A stretch of DNA of 64,000 bases from positions 2,879,250 through 2,943,249 of the forward strand of contig BPGH01000001.1 in the NCBI GenBank assembly GCA_026002935.1, written 5' to 3'. This stretch comes from Acidimicrobiia bacterium. Its GTDB lineage: Bacteria; Actinomycetota; Acidimicrobiia; IMCC26256; PALSA-610. A model generated the notes under the pieces. It did no database searches, was not told where the DNA came from, and saw only the letters and a list, made by a program, of their open reading frames with translations. Below, piece by piece: positions 41,341 to 53,509 of this stretch (the stretch's first letter is position 1; each line of letters opens with the position of its first letter). Made by a program: the position numbers and the translations under genes.

Positions 41341-41839
41341 CGTCCGCCTCCAACTCCGCGCGCAACGTTCGCCGGGCGCGTACGAGCGCGGCGCGCGCCG
41401 CGACATGGGTCATCCCGGTCGCCCGGGCGGCCTCCGCGACGAGCCACCCCTCGACCTCGACGAGGTAGAGCAGCGCACGCGAGCGCGGCGTGAGACGCAG
41501 GAGATCCGCGAGCTCACTCGGGTACACGTCGTTCGTCACGTCGGCGAACCCGACGCGCGCGACGAGGTCGTCCCGCCGGCGCGCCCGGCGGCGCTCGTCG
41601 GTCGCGGCGTTCACGATCGCCCGGCGCAGGTACGGCCCGAGGTCCCCGATCGCGCCCTCCGGCCGCGCCAGGACGCGCGTGAACGCCTCCTGGACCAGGT
41701 CGTCGGGGTCGACGTCGATGCGGCCGACGACGGCCGCGAACCGCCGCAGCGGCCCGTACAGCTCCTTCAGGCGGTCGAGACCGCCCGGGCTCCACCGGTC
41801 GACCGTCGCCCCGGCCGTTCCGCCCTCGTCCACCCTCAC
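41333..41839 (-). CDS. ECF RNA polymerase sigma factor (sigma-70 family)
   Basis: A 168-residue sigma factor. Region 2 reads DVDPDDLVQEAFTRVLARP and region 4 LTPRSRALLYLVEVEGWLVAE, then AARAALVRARRTLRAEL. The SASP-like extra domains of large ECFs are absent. The GTG at 41839 or the in-frame GTG at 41833 may be the start. It is translated in overlap with the membrane partner, so its activity is likely controlled by it. Confidence 0.9.
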   Translation of the reverse strand: MRVDEGGTAGATVDRWSPGGLDRLKELYGPLRRFAAVVGRIDVDPDDLVQEAFTRVLARPEGAIGDLGPYLRRAIVNAATDERRRARRRDDLVARVGFADVTNDVYPSELADLLRLTPRSRALLYLVEVEGWLVAEAARATGMTHVAARAALVRARRTLRAELEADDG

Positions 41840-41934
41840 ACCACCAGAGACGGCGGACGGGCGGGCGGTGTGACACGGGACGGCGATCCCGGGGGGCGCC
41901 GCCCACGTCGCAGGGGCGACGGGGGCCCCGGCGG

Positions 41935-42007
41935 CTCCGGGGGAGGGGCTCGAACCCTCAACCTACGGATTAACAGTCCGCCGCGCTGCCAATTGCGCCA
42001 CCCCGGA
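41935..42007 (-). tRNA. tRNA-Asn (anticodon GTT)
   Basis: A 73-nt cloverleaf on the minus strand. The acceptor TCCGGGG pairs with CCCCGGA, the anticodon loop CTGTTAA gives GTT, the T-arm is GAGGG-TTCGAGC-CCCTC, and the discriminator is G. CCA not encoded. Confidence 0.95.
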
Positions 42008-42088
42008 AGGATCGGCCGAGGATAGCAGCGCCCGGATCAGGCCCATCATCCCGCGGTGCGTCCGGGTGACGCGGCACCGGCCGGCGGC

Positions 42089-42137
42089 GCCGTACCTCGA
42101 TCGGGGCCGTACCTCGATCACGGCCGTACCTCGATCG
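42089..42137. repeat. 17-bp tandem repeats upstream of tRNA-Asn
   Basis: Three copies of a unit beginning GCCGTACCTCGATC start at 42089, 42106 and 42123. They lie between rpoD and tRNA-Asn in the 279-bp gap, which otherwise shows only a weak hairpin (CCACC/GGTGG) near the rpoD stop. Confidence 0.8.
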
Positions 42138-42286
42138 GGATGGCGCGCACCCGTCGCGACACCGACGATCTCGGGCCGCCCCGCGCGGTCGCGATCCGGG
42201 CGACGGTGTCGTCGACCCCGCCGCAACCGGCGTGCCCGCTCCCGGGCCGCGCGCCCACCCCGGTACCCCCCACCGGGTGGATGTGG

Positions 42287-43694
<1,408 letters not shown>

Positions 43695-43717
<23 letters not shown>

Positions 43718-45488
43718 CGGTGATCCACCCTACCAATCGTTCGGCGATCTCCCCCGCCGCGCTCCAGTGCTCGTCCGCGCGCGCGCTCACGAGCGCGTCG
43801 AGCAGCGCCTTCACCTCGACGGACCGGTCGTCACCTCGCCTCAACATCGTCGCCAGCAGGCGCTGACTTGACGCCTCGACCAGGTTCACGAAGACGCGCG
43901 CGGCCGCATCGGCGGCATCGGCCACTGCCGGCGGCTCCTCGACCGCGAGGCGTTGGAGCAACGCGGAGGCCTCCGGCGACGCGCGCTCCAGGCACTCGTG
44001 CCACGGCCAGCTCACCAACGCGTCGAACGCCTCGCGCGCGACCGGGTCGGCGAAGAGCGCGGTGTCGAGCCGACCGCTCATCGCCTCGGGCGCGAGCAGC
44101 GCCCAGCGGAGCGCGTCGAGCTCGCGCCGGTCGACGGCCCCGCGGGCGCGTTGCGTCACCCGCTGCGGCCCGGGACGGGCCGGCTCGCGCGACGACTGCG
44201 GCGACGCGAGCGACCGCGCGACCGCACCGCGCAACGAGTCCGGGTCGATCTCGAGGTCGCCCGCGAGCTTCATCACGTACTGGTCGCGGACGAGGTCGCT
44301 CGGGTGTTCGGCCACGAGCCGCGCCGCGGCCTCGGCCGCCCGCGCCCGCCCCTCGAGCGTGGAGAGGTCGGACGCCGCGAGGAGCCGGTCGATGCGGAAC
44401 TCGAGGAACGGCGTCGCGCGCGTCACCGCACGCTCGAGGGCCGCGGGGTCGTCGCGGTACACGTCGGCGGGGTCACGCCCGGCCGGCAGGTCGGCCACCT
44501 GGAACTGCACCTCGAACCGCTGCTCCCACTGGTAGCAGCGCTCGGCCGCGGCCTGCCCGGCCGCGTCGGCGTCGTACGCGAGCGTCACCTTGCGCGCGAG
44601 GTTCTTGAGGGTGAGGAAGTGGTCGTCGGCCAGCGCGGTGCCGCACGTCGCGACCGCGTTCGGGACCCCGGCGAGCGTGAACGCCATCACGTCGGTGTAG
44701 CCCTCGCAGATCACGACCTCGCCGCGCGCGACGATCTCCGCCTTCGCCCAGTTCAGCCCGTACAGCAGGCGCGACTTGTGGTAGATCGCGCTCTCGGCGG
44801 AGTTCTTGTACTTCGGGGGCCTGCCGTCGAGGGCGCGCGCACCGAACCCCACCGCGTCGCCACGCGCGTCCCAGATCGGGAACATCAACCGGCCGCGGAA
44901 CTGGTCCTGCAGCTTCTGTGCACGGTTGACGAACGCGAGGCCGGCCGCCACGACGTCGTCACGGGAGAACTTCTTCGCCTGCAGGTGACGGCTCAGCGCG
45001 TCGAAGCCCTCGGGCGCGTACCCGAGCGAGAACCGGCGCGCGGCATCGCCGTCGAACCCCCGGCTGCGCAGGTAGCGCCGAGCCGCGCCGGCCTCGGGGG
45101 CGTCGAGCAGCAGCGCGTGGTAGAAGGCGACGGCCTCGGCGACCGCCTCGTGGAGCCGCTCGCGGTGCCGGCGCTCGCGCGAGTACGACGCGTCGTCGTA
45201 GCGGAGCGTGATCCCCGCCCGGGCCGCGAGCCGTTCGACCGCCTCGACGAAGTCGAGGTGCTCGATCTCGCGCACGAAGGTGATCGCGTCGCCGCTCTTC
45301 TGGCAGCCGAAGCAGTGGAACACCCCGAGCTCGGGGTTGATGGAGAACGACGGCGTCTTCTCGCTGTGGAACGGGCACAGCCCCTGGTACCGCCGCCCCA
45401 CCCGCTTGAGCGCGATGTGCTCGCTCGCGAGTGCGACGAGATCGGTGGCCTCCCGGACCCTCGCGACGTCCTCGTCGAGGATGCCCAT
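43695..45488 (-). CDS. dnaG: DNA primase
   Basis: A 597-residue primase that makes RNA primers at replication forks. The CHC2 zinc site is Cys38, His41, Cys59, Cys62; the TOPRIM core has [10 protein letters not shown] and [14 protein letters not shown]; the C-terminus is the helicase-binding domain. ATG 45488 is 7 nt after TAACCT, so the mRNA is leaderless. The reading frame is intact, unlike its neighbours rpoD and dgt. Confidence 0.96.
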
Positions 45489-45495
45489 CGGGGCC

Positions 45496-45501
45496 AGGTT
45501 A
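45496..45501 (-). promoter_or_regulatory. leaderless -10 box of the dnaG-rpoD operon
   Basis: TAACCT on the minus strand, 7 nt before the dnaG ATG. Confidence 0.6.
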
Positions 45502-45510
45502 GGGGTGCGC

Positions 45511-46590
45511 TCAGACGCCCCGCGGGAGGTCTTCGGGCCGCCAGCCGAGCAGCTCGACGCCGAGCGCGAGCGCGTAGCGGTCGGTCATCCCGCTCACGTA
45601 GCGGACGGCGTGCGCGGCCGCCTCGACGGAACCGCGGGCACGCCCGCGCCGCCGACGAGCCGGGCGGGCGCGTCGACGAAGAAGTCGACCAGGCCGCGCA
45701 GGAGGGCGACGACCCGCTCGGCCTGGCGCCGGGCGGCGGGCCGCAGGTAGATGCGCTCGAAGTTGAACGCGCGGAACGCCGCGAGCGCGGAGGCCTCCGG
45801 CTCCGTCATCCCGACGTGGCCCGTGCGGTCGACCGCACGCAGCACGGCGCGCACGAACGCGCCGAGCTGCTCCCGCCGGGCGGTGCCCACGACGTCGCGG
45901 ACCTCGGCCGGGAGGTCGGAGGGGGTGAGGATGCGGGCGCGCACGGCGTCCTCGAAGTCGTGGCAGACGTAGGCGATGCGGTCGGCCCACGCGACGACCT
46001 CGCCCTCGGGGGTCGCGGGCGCGGGGCGGCGCCACGAGTGGTTCCGCACGCCGTCGAGCGTCTCGTGGCAGAGGTTGAGCGGGGCGAGCGTGACGTCGGC
46101 GCCGTAGACCGCGTGGTCGTAGCCCCCCGGCAGGTAGGGCGAGAACGCCTCCTCGGAGGCGTGGCCGGCGGGCCCGTGGCCACAGTCGTGCGCGAGCGCG
46201 ATCGCCTCGGTGAGCGGGACGCACAGGCCCGCGGCGCGGGCGATGCTGGTCGCGACCTGCGCGACCTCGATCGCGTGCGTCATGCGCGTGCGCAGGTGGT
46301 CGTCCTGCGGGGCGACGAACACCTGGCACTTCCCGGCGAGGCGGCGCCACGGCTCGGAGTGCTTCACGCGATCCAGGTCGCGCTCGAAGCACAGCCGGAA
46401 CGGGTCGGGATCCTCCGGCACGGCCCGGCTCCCGGCCCCGACGGGGCGGGTCGCGCCCGGCGCGAGCTGCGCGTCGAGCTCGGCCTCGCGCTCGGCGCGG
46501 GGCCGCACCGCCGCACCGACGTACGCGGCCGCGTGCGCGTGGCGCACGACCGTGTCGCTGGACGATCGCCGCGTCGCGCAGGGAGGTCAC
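45511..46590 (-). pseudogene. dgt: dGTP triphosphohydrolase-like HD-domain protein, frameshifted in this sequence
   Basis: An HD-superfamily dNTPase of about 359 residues when repaired. The metal motifs are HAIEVAQVA (H...), ALAHDCGHGPAGHASEEA with the HD pair, and a late YVCHDFED. One insertion near 46552 separates the N-terminus VTSLRDAAIVQ from DTVVRHAHAAAYVG, and one deletion near 45638 separates the body from the C-terminal AHAVRYVSGMTDRYAL. Net change is zero. GTG 46590 follows TACCCT by 6 nt. The position before dnaG-rpoD is typical of Actinobacteria. Confidence 0.85.
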
Positions 46591-46596
46591 GCCCGC

Positions 46597-46602
46597 AGGG
46601 TA
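46597..46602 (-). promoter_or_regulatory. leaderless -10 box of dgt
   Basis: TACCCT on the minus strand, 6 nt before the GTG at 46590; it abuts the 16-bp repeat array. Confidence 0.6.
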
Positions 46603-46659
46603 CCGGCCGGGTGCGACACCGGCCGGGTGCGACACCGGCCGGGTGCGACACCGGCCGGG
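46603..46659. repeat. 16-bp tandem repeats between dgt and ppdK
   Basis: Units CCGGCCGGGTGCGACA start at 46603, 46619 and 46635, with a partial fourth from 46651. Each CCGGCCGG is self-complementary, so adjacent units can form alternative hairpins. The array covers the region from about -11 to -70 of the dgt promoter and follows the ppdK stop. Confidence 0.85.
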
Positions 46660-46675
46660 ACGGGCGCCGGGCCGG

Positions 46676-49317
46676 TCAGGCGGTCGTGCCCGGCCCGGCC
46701 GAGCCGAGCGCGGCGTGCGCCGCCGCGAGGCGCGCGAGCGGGACGCGGTAGGGCGAGCACGACACGTAGTCGAGGCCGACCTCGTGGCAGAACGCCACCG
46801 ACGCGGGGTCACCACCGTGCTCGCCGCAGATGCCGAGCTTCAGCCCCGCGCGCGTCGCACGGCCGCGCTCGACCCCCATCCGCACGAGCTGCCCCACCCC
46901 CTCGGCGTCGAGCGTCTCGAACGGGTTGGCCGGCAGCAGCTTCTGTCGAGGTACTCGGCCATGAACCGGCCCTCGATGTCGTCGCGGCTGAACCCGAACG
47001 TCATCTGGGTGAGGTCGTTGGTGCCGAACGAGAAGAACTCGGCCACCTCGGCGATCTCGCCCGCGGCGAGCGCGGCGCGCGGCGTCTCCACCATCGTGCC
47101 GACGAGGTACTCCACCTCGACGCCGCGCTCGGCCGTGACCGCGGCGGCCTCGTCGCGCACCCACGACTCGATCAGGGCGAGCTCGGCGCGGGTCGACGAT
47201 CAGCGGGATCATGATCTCGACGATCGGGTTGCCGCCGGCGGCCTTGCGGTCGCACGCCGCCCGCATGAGCGCGCGCACCTGCATCCGGTACAGGCCCGGC
47301 TTGATGATGCCGAGCCGGCAGCCGCGCGTGCCGAGCATCGGGTTCGACTCGCGCCACAGCGACGCGGCGTGGAGGAGCTTGCGCTCGTCGTCGGTGATCT
47401 CGCCGGTCGCCTCCTTGACGAGCAGCTCCTCGTGTCGGGCAGGAACTCGTGCAGCGGCGGGTCGAGCAGGCGGACGGTGACCGGGAGGCCGTCCATCGCC
47501 TCGAGGATCCCGCGGAAGTCCTCCTCCTGCTGGGCGCGCAGCTCCTCGAGCGCGCGCGCCTCCTCCTCGGGCGTCTCCGCGAGGATCATGCGCTGCACGA
47601 TCGGCAGCCGGTCCGCCGAGGAACATGTGCTCGGTGCGGCACAGGCCGATCCCCTCCGCCCCGAACTCGCGGGCCTTGGTGGCGTCCTCGGGGAGGTCGG
47701 CGTTCGTGCGGACCCGCAGCGTGCGGTACCCGTCCGCCCAGCCGAGGATCGTGGCGAAGTGCCCGGTCGGCTCGGGCGTCACGACCGGCACCTCGCCGAC
47801 GACGATCTCGCCGGTGCTGCCCGAGATCGAGATGACGTCGCCCTCGCGCACGACCGTGCCGTCGACCTCGAACGCCTTCGCCTTCAGGTCGATCTTGAGG
47901 GCCTCGGCACCGCAGATCGCGGGCTTGCCCATCCCGCGCGCGACGACCGCGGCGTGCGAGACGAGCCCGCCGCGCGACGGTGAGGATCCCCTGCGCGGCG
48001 ATCATGCCGTGGAGGTCGTCGGGGCGAGGTCTCGGGCCGGACGAGGATCACCCGCTCCCCCGCGGCCGCGCGGCGCCTCGGCGTCGTCGGCGGTGAAGAG
48101 ACCTTGCCGACCGCCGCGCCCGGCGACGCGTTGAGGCCCTTCGCGAGCACCGTGTAGGAGGCCTTCGGGTCGAACTGCGGGTGCAGGAGCTGGTCGAGCT
48201 GCGCGGGCTGCACGCGCAGCACCGCCTCGCGCCGGTCGATGAGTCCCTCCTCGCTCCATCTCCACCGCCATGCGCAGGGCCGCGGCCGCGGTGCGCTTGC
48301 CGACCCGGGTCTGCAGGATGAACAGGCGCCCCTGCTCGATCGTGAACTCGATGTCGCACATGTCGCGGTAGTGCGTTCTCGAGCAGCTTCATGCACGTCG
48401 AGCAGCTGCCGGTGGCACTCCGGGAAGTGCGCGCCCATCGCGTCGAGCGGCTCGGTGATGCGGATGCCCGCCACGACGTCCTCGCCCTGCGCGTTGGCGA
48501 GGAAGTCGCCGTACGGCACGTTCTCCCCCGTGGAGGGGTTGCGCGTGAAGGCGACGCCCGTGCCGCGAGTCGTCGCCCTTGTTGCCGAACACCATCGTCT
48601 GGACGTTGACCGCGGTCCCGAGGTCGTCGGGGATGCCCTCGAGCCTGCGGTAGTCGCGAGCGCGCCGACCGTTCCACGAGCGGAACACGGCCTCGATCGC
48701 GTAGCGGAGCTGCTCGGACGGGTCCGTCGGGAAGTCGACGCCGGCCTCCCGCTCACGATGCCCTTGAACGTCTCCACCAGCCCGGCGAGGTCCTCCGCCG
48801 AGAGCTCGGTCTCGTTCTTCACGCCCCTGTGCTCGACGAGGTCGTGCAGCGCCTCCTCGAACGCGTCGCCCGGCACGTCGAGGACGATCTTCCCGAACAT
48901 CTGCACGAAGCGGCGGTACGAGTCGTAGGCGAAGCGCTCGTTGGCGGTCTGCTTCGCGAGGCCCTTCACGGAGTCGTCGTTGAGGCCGAGGTTGAGGACG
49001 GTGTCCATCATCCCGGGCATCGAGAACGGGGCGCCCGACCGCACCGACACGAGCAGCGGGTCGACGGCGTCGCCGAGCCGCTTGCCCATCTTCTCCTCGA
49101 GCGCCGCGCGGGCCGCGGCCACCTCGTCCATCAGGCCGTCGGGGAGACGGTTGCCGGCCGCCATGTACGCCTTGCACGCGTCGGTCGTGATCGTGAACCC
49201 GGGCGGCACCGGCAGCCCGAGGTTGGTCATCTCGGCGAGGTTCGCGCCCTTGCCGCCGAGCAGGTACTTCTGCTCCTTCGAACCTTCCTCGAACGCGTAC
49301 ACGTACTTGGTGGCCAT
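46676..49317 (-). pseudogene. ppdK: Pyruvate, phosphate dikinase, frameshifted in this sequence
   Basis: Converts pyruvate, ATP and phosphate to PEP reversibly; about 879 residues when repaired, the normal size. Recognisable blocks in order: GGKGANLAEM and GLPVPPGFTI (ATP-grasp), SVRSGAPFSMPGMMDTVLNLG, VAFTRNPSTGE, GLVSHAAVVARGMGKPA (phosphohistidine domain), [11 protein letters not shown] and C-terminal [19 protein letters not shown] with SVAFCHEVGLDYVSCSPYRVP. About nine insertions and four deletions of one base scatter it over all three frames (e.g. near 48758, 48555, 48374, 48256, 47618, 47437, 47200, 46945). There are no in-frame stops otherwise. ATG 49317 has GGAGGAAC upstream. Confidence 0.9.
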
Positions 49318-49347
49318 CACGTTCCTCCAACGGCGGTCGCCGGCAGC

Positions 49348-50469
49348 TTAGGCATCGACGACCAGGGTCTTCGCGGTGCGGTCGTGCAGGCCCTGCTGGT
49401 TGGGGTTGCGCATCCAGCCGAGCACCACGACGAGCACGATCGCGGCCGACAGCACCTGCAGGACGAGGTACAGCACGTTCGCGCCGACCACGATCAGGCC
49501 GTAGCGCTTGAACGCACCACCCCAGCCGAGCGGCGAACCGTCCAGGCGGACGACGCGCACCTTCATGAGCGCCTTGCCGAGGGTCTGGCCGGTCAGGGCA
49601 CTCGGCACCACGAGGTACAGGAGGCCCAGGACGAAGAAACCCTCGATGATCGCGAGCCGGGTCCCGAACAGGCCGCTGTTGACGTCGAGGTAGCACTCCT
49701 CCAGGCGCTCGCGCACCGTCGGCGCGCCCTCGTCGTCGTCCGGGTCGACCTCGGTGTCGTGGCCCCCGGCGTCGCACTCGTCGACGAGCGCGCCGGCGTC
49801 CTCCTCGCGCGCGGTGAGCGCCGCCGCGGCGTCCTCCTCCGCGGCGCGGGCGTCCTCGAGCGCCGCCTCCGCCGCCTCGACGTCGCCGTCGGCCTCCTGC
49901 GCGTCCTCGAGCGCCTGCTCGGCGTCACGGCGCTCGTCACGCGCGTCGTCGCGCGCCTGCTCGAGGTCGTCGAGCTCCGCGATCTCGTCGGCGAGCCGCT
50001 CGGTGAGGTCGACCTCGTCGGGGCTGGTCGCGTCGAGGATCGCCGGCATCGCGAAGAAGAACGTGCCGACGAACAGCACGAACAGCACCGCGAGGTCGAT
50101 GATCATCGCGACGAGGCGGCGCCGGGGCTGCGGCCAGCTCGCGCCCGGTGGCAGCTCGACCGTCGGCTGCGGGGGCGGGGCGGTGCGGTCGGGCGGCTGG
50201 AACAGGCCCCGGCGGCGCGGCGCCGCCGGCGGCGGGGCGGCCGCGCCGTCGCGTTCGAGCGTGCCGTCGAGCGCGGCCTGCGCGCGCTGCTCGTCGTAGC
50301 GGCCCCGCTGGTAGGGGTCGGAGAGCACGTTCCACGCCCGGTTGAGGCGGGCCACCTGCTCCTTGTCACCCGCCGCGTCGAACGCCGCCTTCTTCTCGCG
50401 GTACGCGGTGCGGATCTCCTCGGTCTCCGCGTCCGCCTGGACCCCGAGGAGCCCGTAGTAGTCGTCCAT
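49348..50469 (-). CDS. J-like domain / RDD membrane domain fusion protein
   Basis: A 373-residue protein. Residues 1-62 look like a DnaJ J-domain (MDDYYGLLGVQADAETEEIR, then LNRAWNVLSDPYQRGRYDE) but the HPD tripeptide needed to stimulate Hsp70 is missing (FDAAGDKEQ instead). A Pro-rich linker leads to an RDD membrane domain (PQPRRRLVAMIIDLAVLFVLF; TGQTLGKALMKVRVV; NPNQQGLHDRTAKTLVV). Between the RDD helices is an about 90-residue acidic coiled coil rich in EDA repeats. It lies 10 bp upstream-side of glyS on the same strand. Confidence 0.85.
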   Translation of the reverse strand: MDDYYGLLGVQADAETEEIRTAYREKKAAFDAAGDKEQVARLNRAWNVLSDPYQRGRYDEQRAQAALDGTLERDGAAAPPPAAPRRRGLFQPPDRTAPPPQPTVELPPGASWPQPRRRLVAMIIDLAVLFVLFVGTFFFAMPAILDATSPDEVDLTERLADEIAELDDLEQARDDARDERRDAEQALEDAQEADGDVEAAEAALEDARAAEEDAAAALTAREEDAGALVDECDAGGHDTEVDPDDDEGAPTVRERLEECYLDVNSGLFGTRLAIIEGFFVLGLLYLVVPSALTGQTLGKALMKVRVVRLDGSPLGWGGAFKRYGLIVVGANVLYLVLQVLSAAIVLVVVLGWMRNPNQQGLHDRTAKTLVVDA

Positions 50470-50479
50470 TCGCGGCCCT

Positions 50480-51803
<1,324 letters not shown>

Positions 51804-51819
51804 GGAGTGCCCAAATTAC

Positions 51820-52572
51820 CTAGAGGAGGGCGGCCGACCGGAGCCGACGCTCCACGTGGTGCTCCAGCGCCCGGACCGCGAGCTGCTCGACCTCGTGCAC
51901 CGCGGGGCCCGGCGGCTCCGCCAACGCGGCGTTCAACCCCCCGCCGAGGATGCGGCCGAGCAGCGCGAGCGCGCCCGGGGAGCACGGGCGGCCACCGCCC
52001 CGGGCGCACGACCGGCACACCGTGCCCCCTTCGTCGAGGTCGAACGCGACGAGCGCCCGGGGGTCGGCGCCGTCGTCGGGACCCGGTTCGGGTGCGGGCG
52101 TGCCGCAGCGGGCGCACGCGTCGAGCAGCGGGTGGAACCCCTCGAGCGAGCACAGCTTCCAGAAGAACGCGGGGGTCACGACCGGGCTGCGCCGCTGCGC
52201 GAGCGTGCGCAGCGCGCCGGTCAGCATCCGGTACAGCGCCGGGGCCGGCTCCCGCTCCGGCGCGACCTGGTCGACCGCCTCCAGCATCGGGACGGCCCGG
52301 GTGAGCAGCCCGTAGTCCTCGCGCAGGACGCGGTGCGCCTCGATCGTCTCGACCTGGGTCACGACGTCGAGCTCGCGGCCGCGGTGACACTGCAGCGCGA
52401 CCCGGCTCGCGGGCTCGAGGCGGGCGCCGAACTTCGAGGTGGTCTTGCGGATGCCCTTCGCGACCGCCCGGACGCGGCCGTGGCCCTGCGTGAGGAGCGT
52501 CACGATGCGATCGGCCTCACCGAGCTTGATCGTGCGCAGCACGACCCCCTCGTCCCGGTAGAGGCGCGACAT
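51820..52572 (-). CDS. recO: DNA repair protein RecO
   Basis: A 250-residue recombination mediator that loads RecA with RecR. OB-fold N-terminus MSRLYRDEGVVLRTIKLGEADRIVTLL; zinc cysteines Cys153, Cys156, Cys186 and Cys189. The start at ATG 52572 is supported by the family N-terminus and by TACACT ending 8 nt upstream. Confidence 0.95.
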   Translation of the reverse strand: MSRLYRDEGVVLRTIKLGEADRIVTLLTQGHGRVRAVAKGIRKTTSKFGARLEPASRVALQCHRGRELDVVTQVETIEAHRVLREDYGLLTRAVPMLEAVDQVAPEREPAPALYRMLTGALRTLAQRRSPVVTPAFFWKLCSLEGFHPLLDACARCGTPAPEPGPDDGADPRALVAFDLDEGGTVCRSCARGGGRPCSPGALALLGRILGGGLNAALAEPPGPAVHEVEQLAVRALEHHVERRLRSAALL

Positions 52573-52580
52573 ATGACACC

Positions 52581-52586
52581 AGTGTA
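52581..52586 (-). promoter_or_regulatory. leaderless -10 box of recO
   Basis: TACACT on the minus strand, 8 nt before the recO ATG. Confidence 0.6.
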
Positions 52587-52692
52587 ATTCCGTCGCCGCG
52601 GGCCCGCCCCGGCACCCGGACCGGTCGCCGCGCACCCACCAACGGCGCACGCGGGGACGGCCCCCACGCCGGTACGGCACCGGCGGCCCGGG

Positions 52693-53412
52693 TCAGACCG
52701 CGCCGAAGCGGCGCTCGCGCTTCTGGTACTCGGCGATCGCGTCGAACAGGTGCTCGCGCCGGAAGTCCGGCCACAGCACGTCGGAGAAGACCAGCTCCGA
52801 GTAGGCGAGCTGCCACAGCAGGAAGTTCGAGATCCGGTACTCGCCGGACGTGCGCACGAGCAGGTCGGGATCGGGCATGTCGGGGGCGTAGAGGTGTCGG
52901 TGCAGCACGCGCTCGTCGACGCGCTCGGGGTCGAGCCGGCCCGCGGCCACCTCGCGCGCGATCGCCCGCGCCGCGTCGGCGAGCTCCGCGCGGCCGCCGT
53001 AGTTGAAGGCGAACGCGAGCGTCATCGTCGTGTTGCGGCGCGTGAGCGCCTCGGTCTCCTCGATCCGCCGGCGGACGCGCGCCGGGACCCGCCCGCCGCG
53101 CCGGCCGAGGAACCGGACGCGCACGCCGCGCTCGTGCAGCTCGTCGCGCCGGGCCTCCAGCAGCCGCTCGTTGAAGTTCATGAGGAAGCGGACCTCGTCG
53201 AGCGGCCGCCGCCAGTTCTCGGTGGAGAACGCGAACACGGTGAGCCATGCGAGGCCGATGTCGAGTGCGCCCTCGACCGTGTCGAACAGCGCCTCCTCGC
53301 CGGCCGCGTGGCCCTCGGTGCGCCGCAGCCCGCGCCGCTGCGCCCAACGCCCGTTGCCGTCCATGATCACGGCGACGTGGCGGGGCATCCGGTCGGGGTC
53401 GAGATGGACCAC
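52693..53412 (-). CDS. uppS: Isoprenyl transferase (undecaprenyl diphosphate synthase family)
   Basis: A 239-residue cis-prenyltransferase that makes the lipid carrier for wall synthesis. MDGNGRWAQRRG (17-28) holds the catalytic Asp and phosphate-binding residues, followed by FAFSTENWRRP, FAFNYGGRAE and LLVRTSGEYRISNFLLWQ. GTG 53412 is 6 nt after TACGGT. Confidence 0.95.
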   Translation of the reverse strand: MVHLDPDRMPRHVAVIMDGNGRWAQRRGLRRTEGHAAGEEALFDTVEGALDIGLAWLTVFAFSTENWRRPLDEVRFLMNFNERLLEARRDELHERGVRVRFLGRRGGRVPARVRRRIEETEALTRRNTTMTLAFAFNYGGRAELADAARAIAREVAAGRLDPERVDERVLHRHLYAPDMPDPDLLVRTSGEYRISNFLLWQLAYSELVFSDVLWPDFRREHLFDAIAEYQKRERRFGAV

Positions 53413-53418
53413 GACCGG

Positions 53419-53424
53419 ACCGTA
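53419..53424 (-). promoter_or_regulatory. leaderless -10 box of uppS
   Basis: TACGGT on the minus strand, 6 nt before the GTG at 53412. Confidence 0.6.
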
Positions 53425-53495
53425 CCCCCGCGGCGGGCCGGCGGCGGCTGCCCGCGGCGATCTCCACGGAACCTTCACGGCGCGCGGGCGCGCAC

Positions 53496-53501
53496 TAGCG
53501 T
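53496..53501 (+). promoter_or_regulatory. leaderless -10 box of the lipid kinase gene
   Basis: TAGCGT, 8 nt before the GTG at 53510. Confidence 0.6.
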
Positions 53502-53509
53502 TGCCGCCC

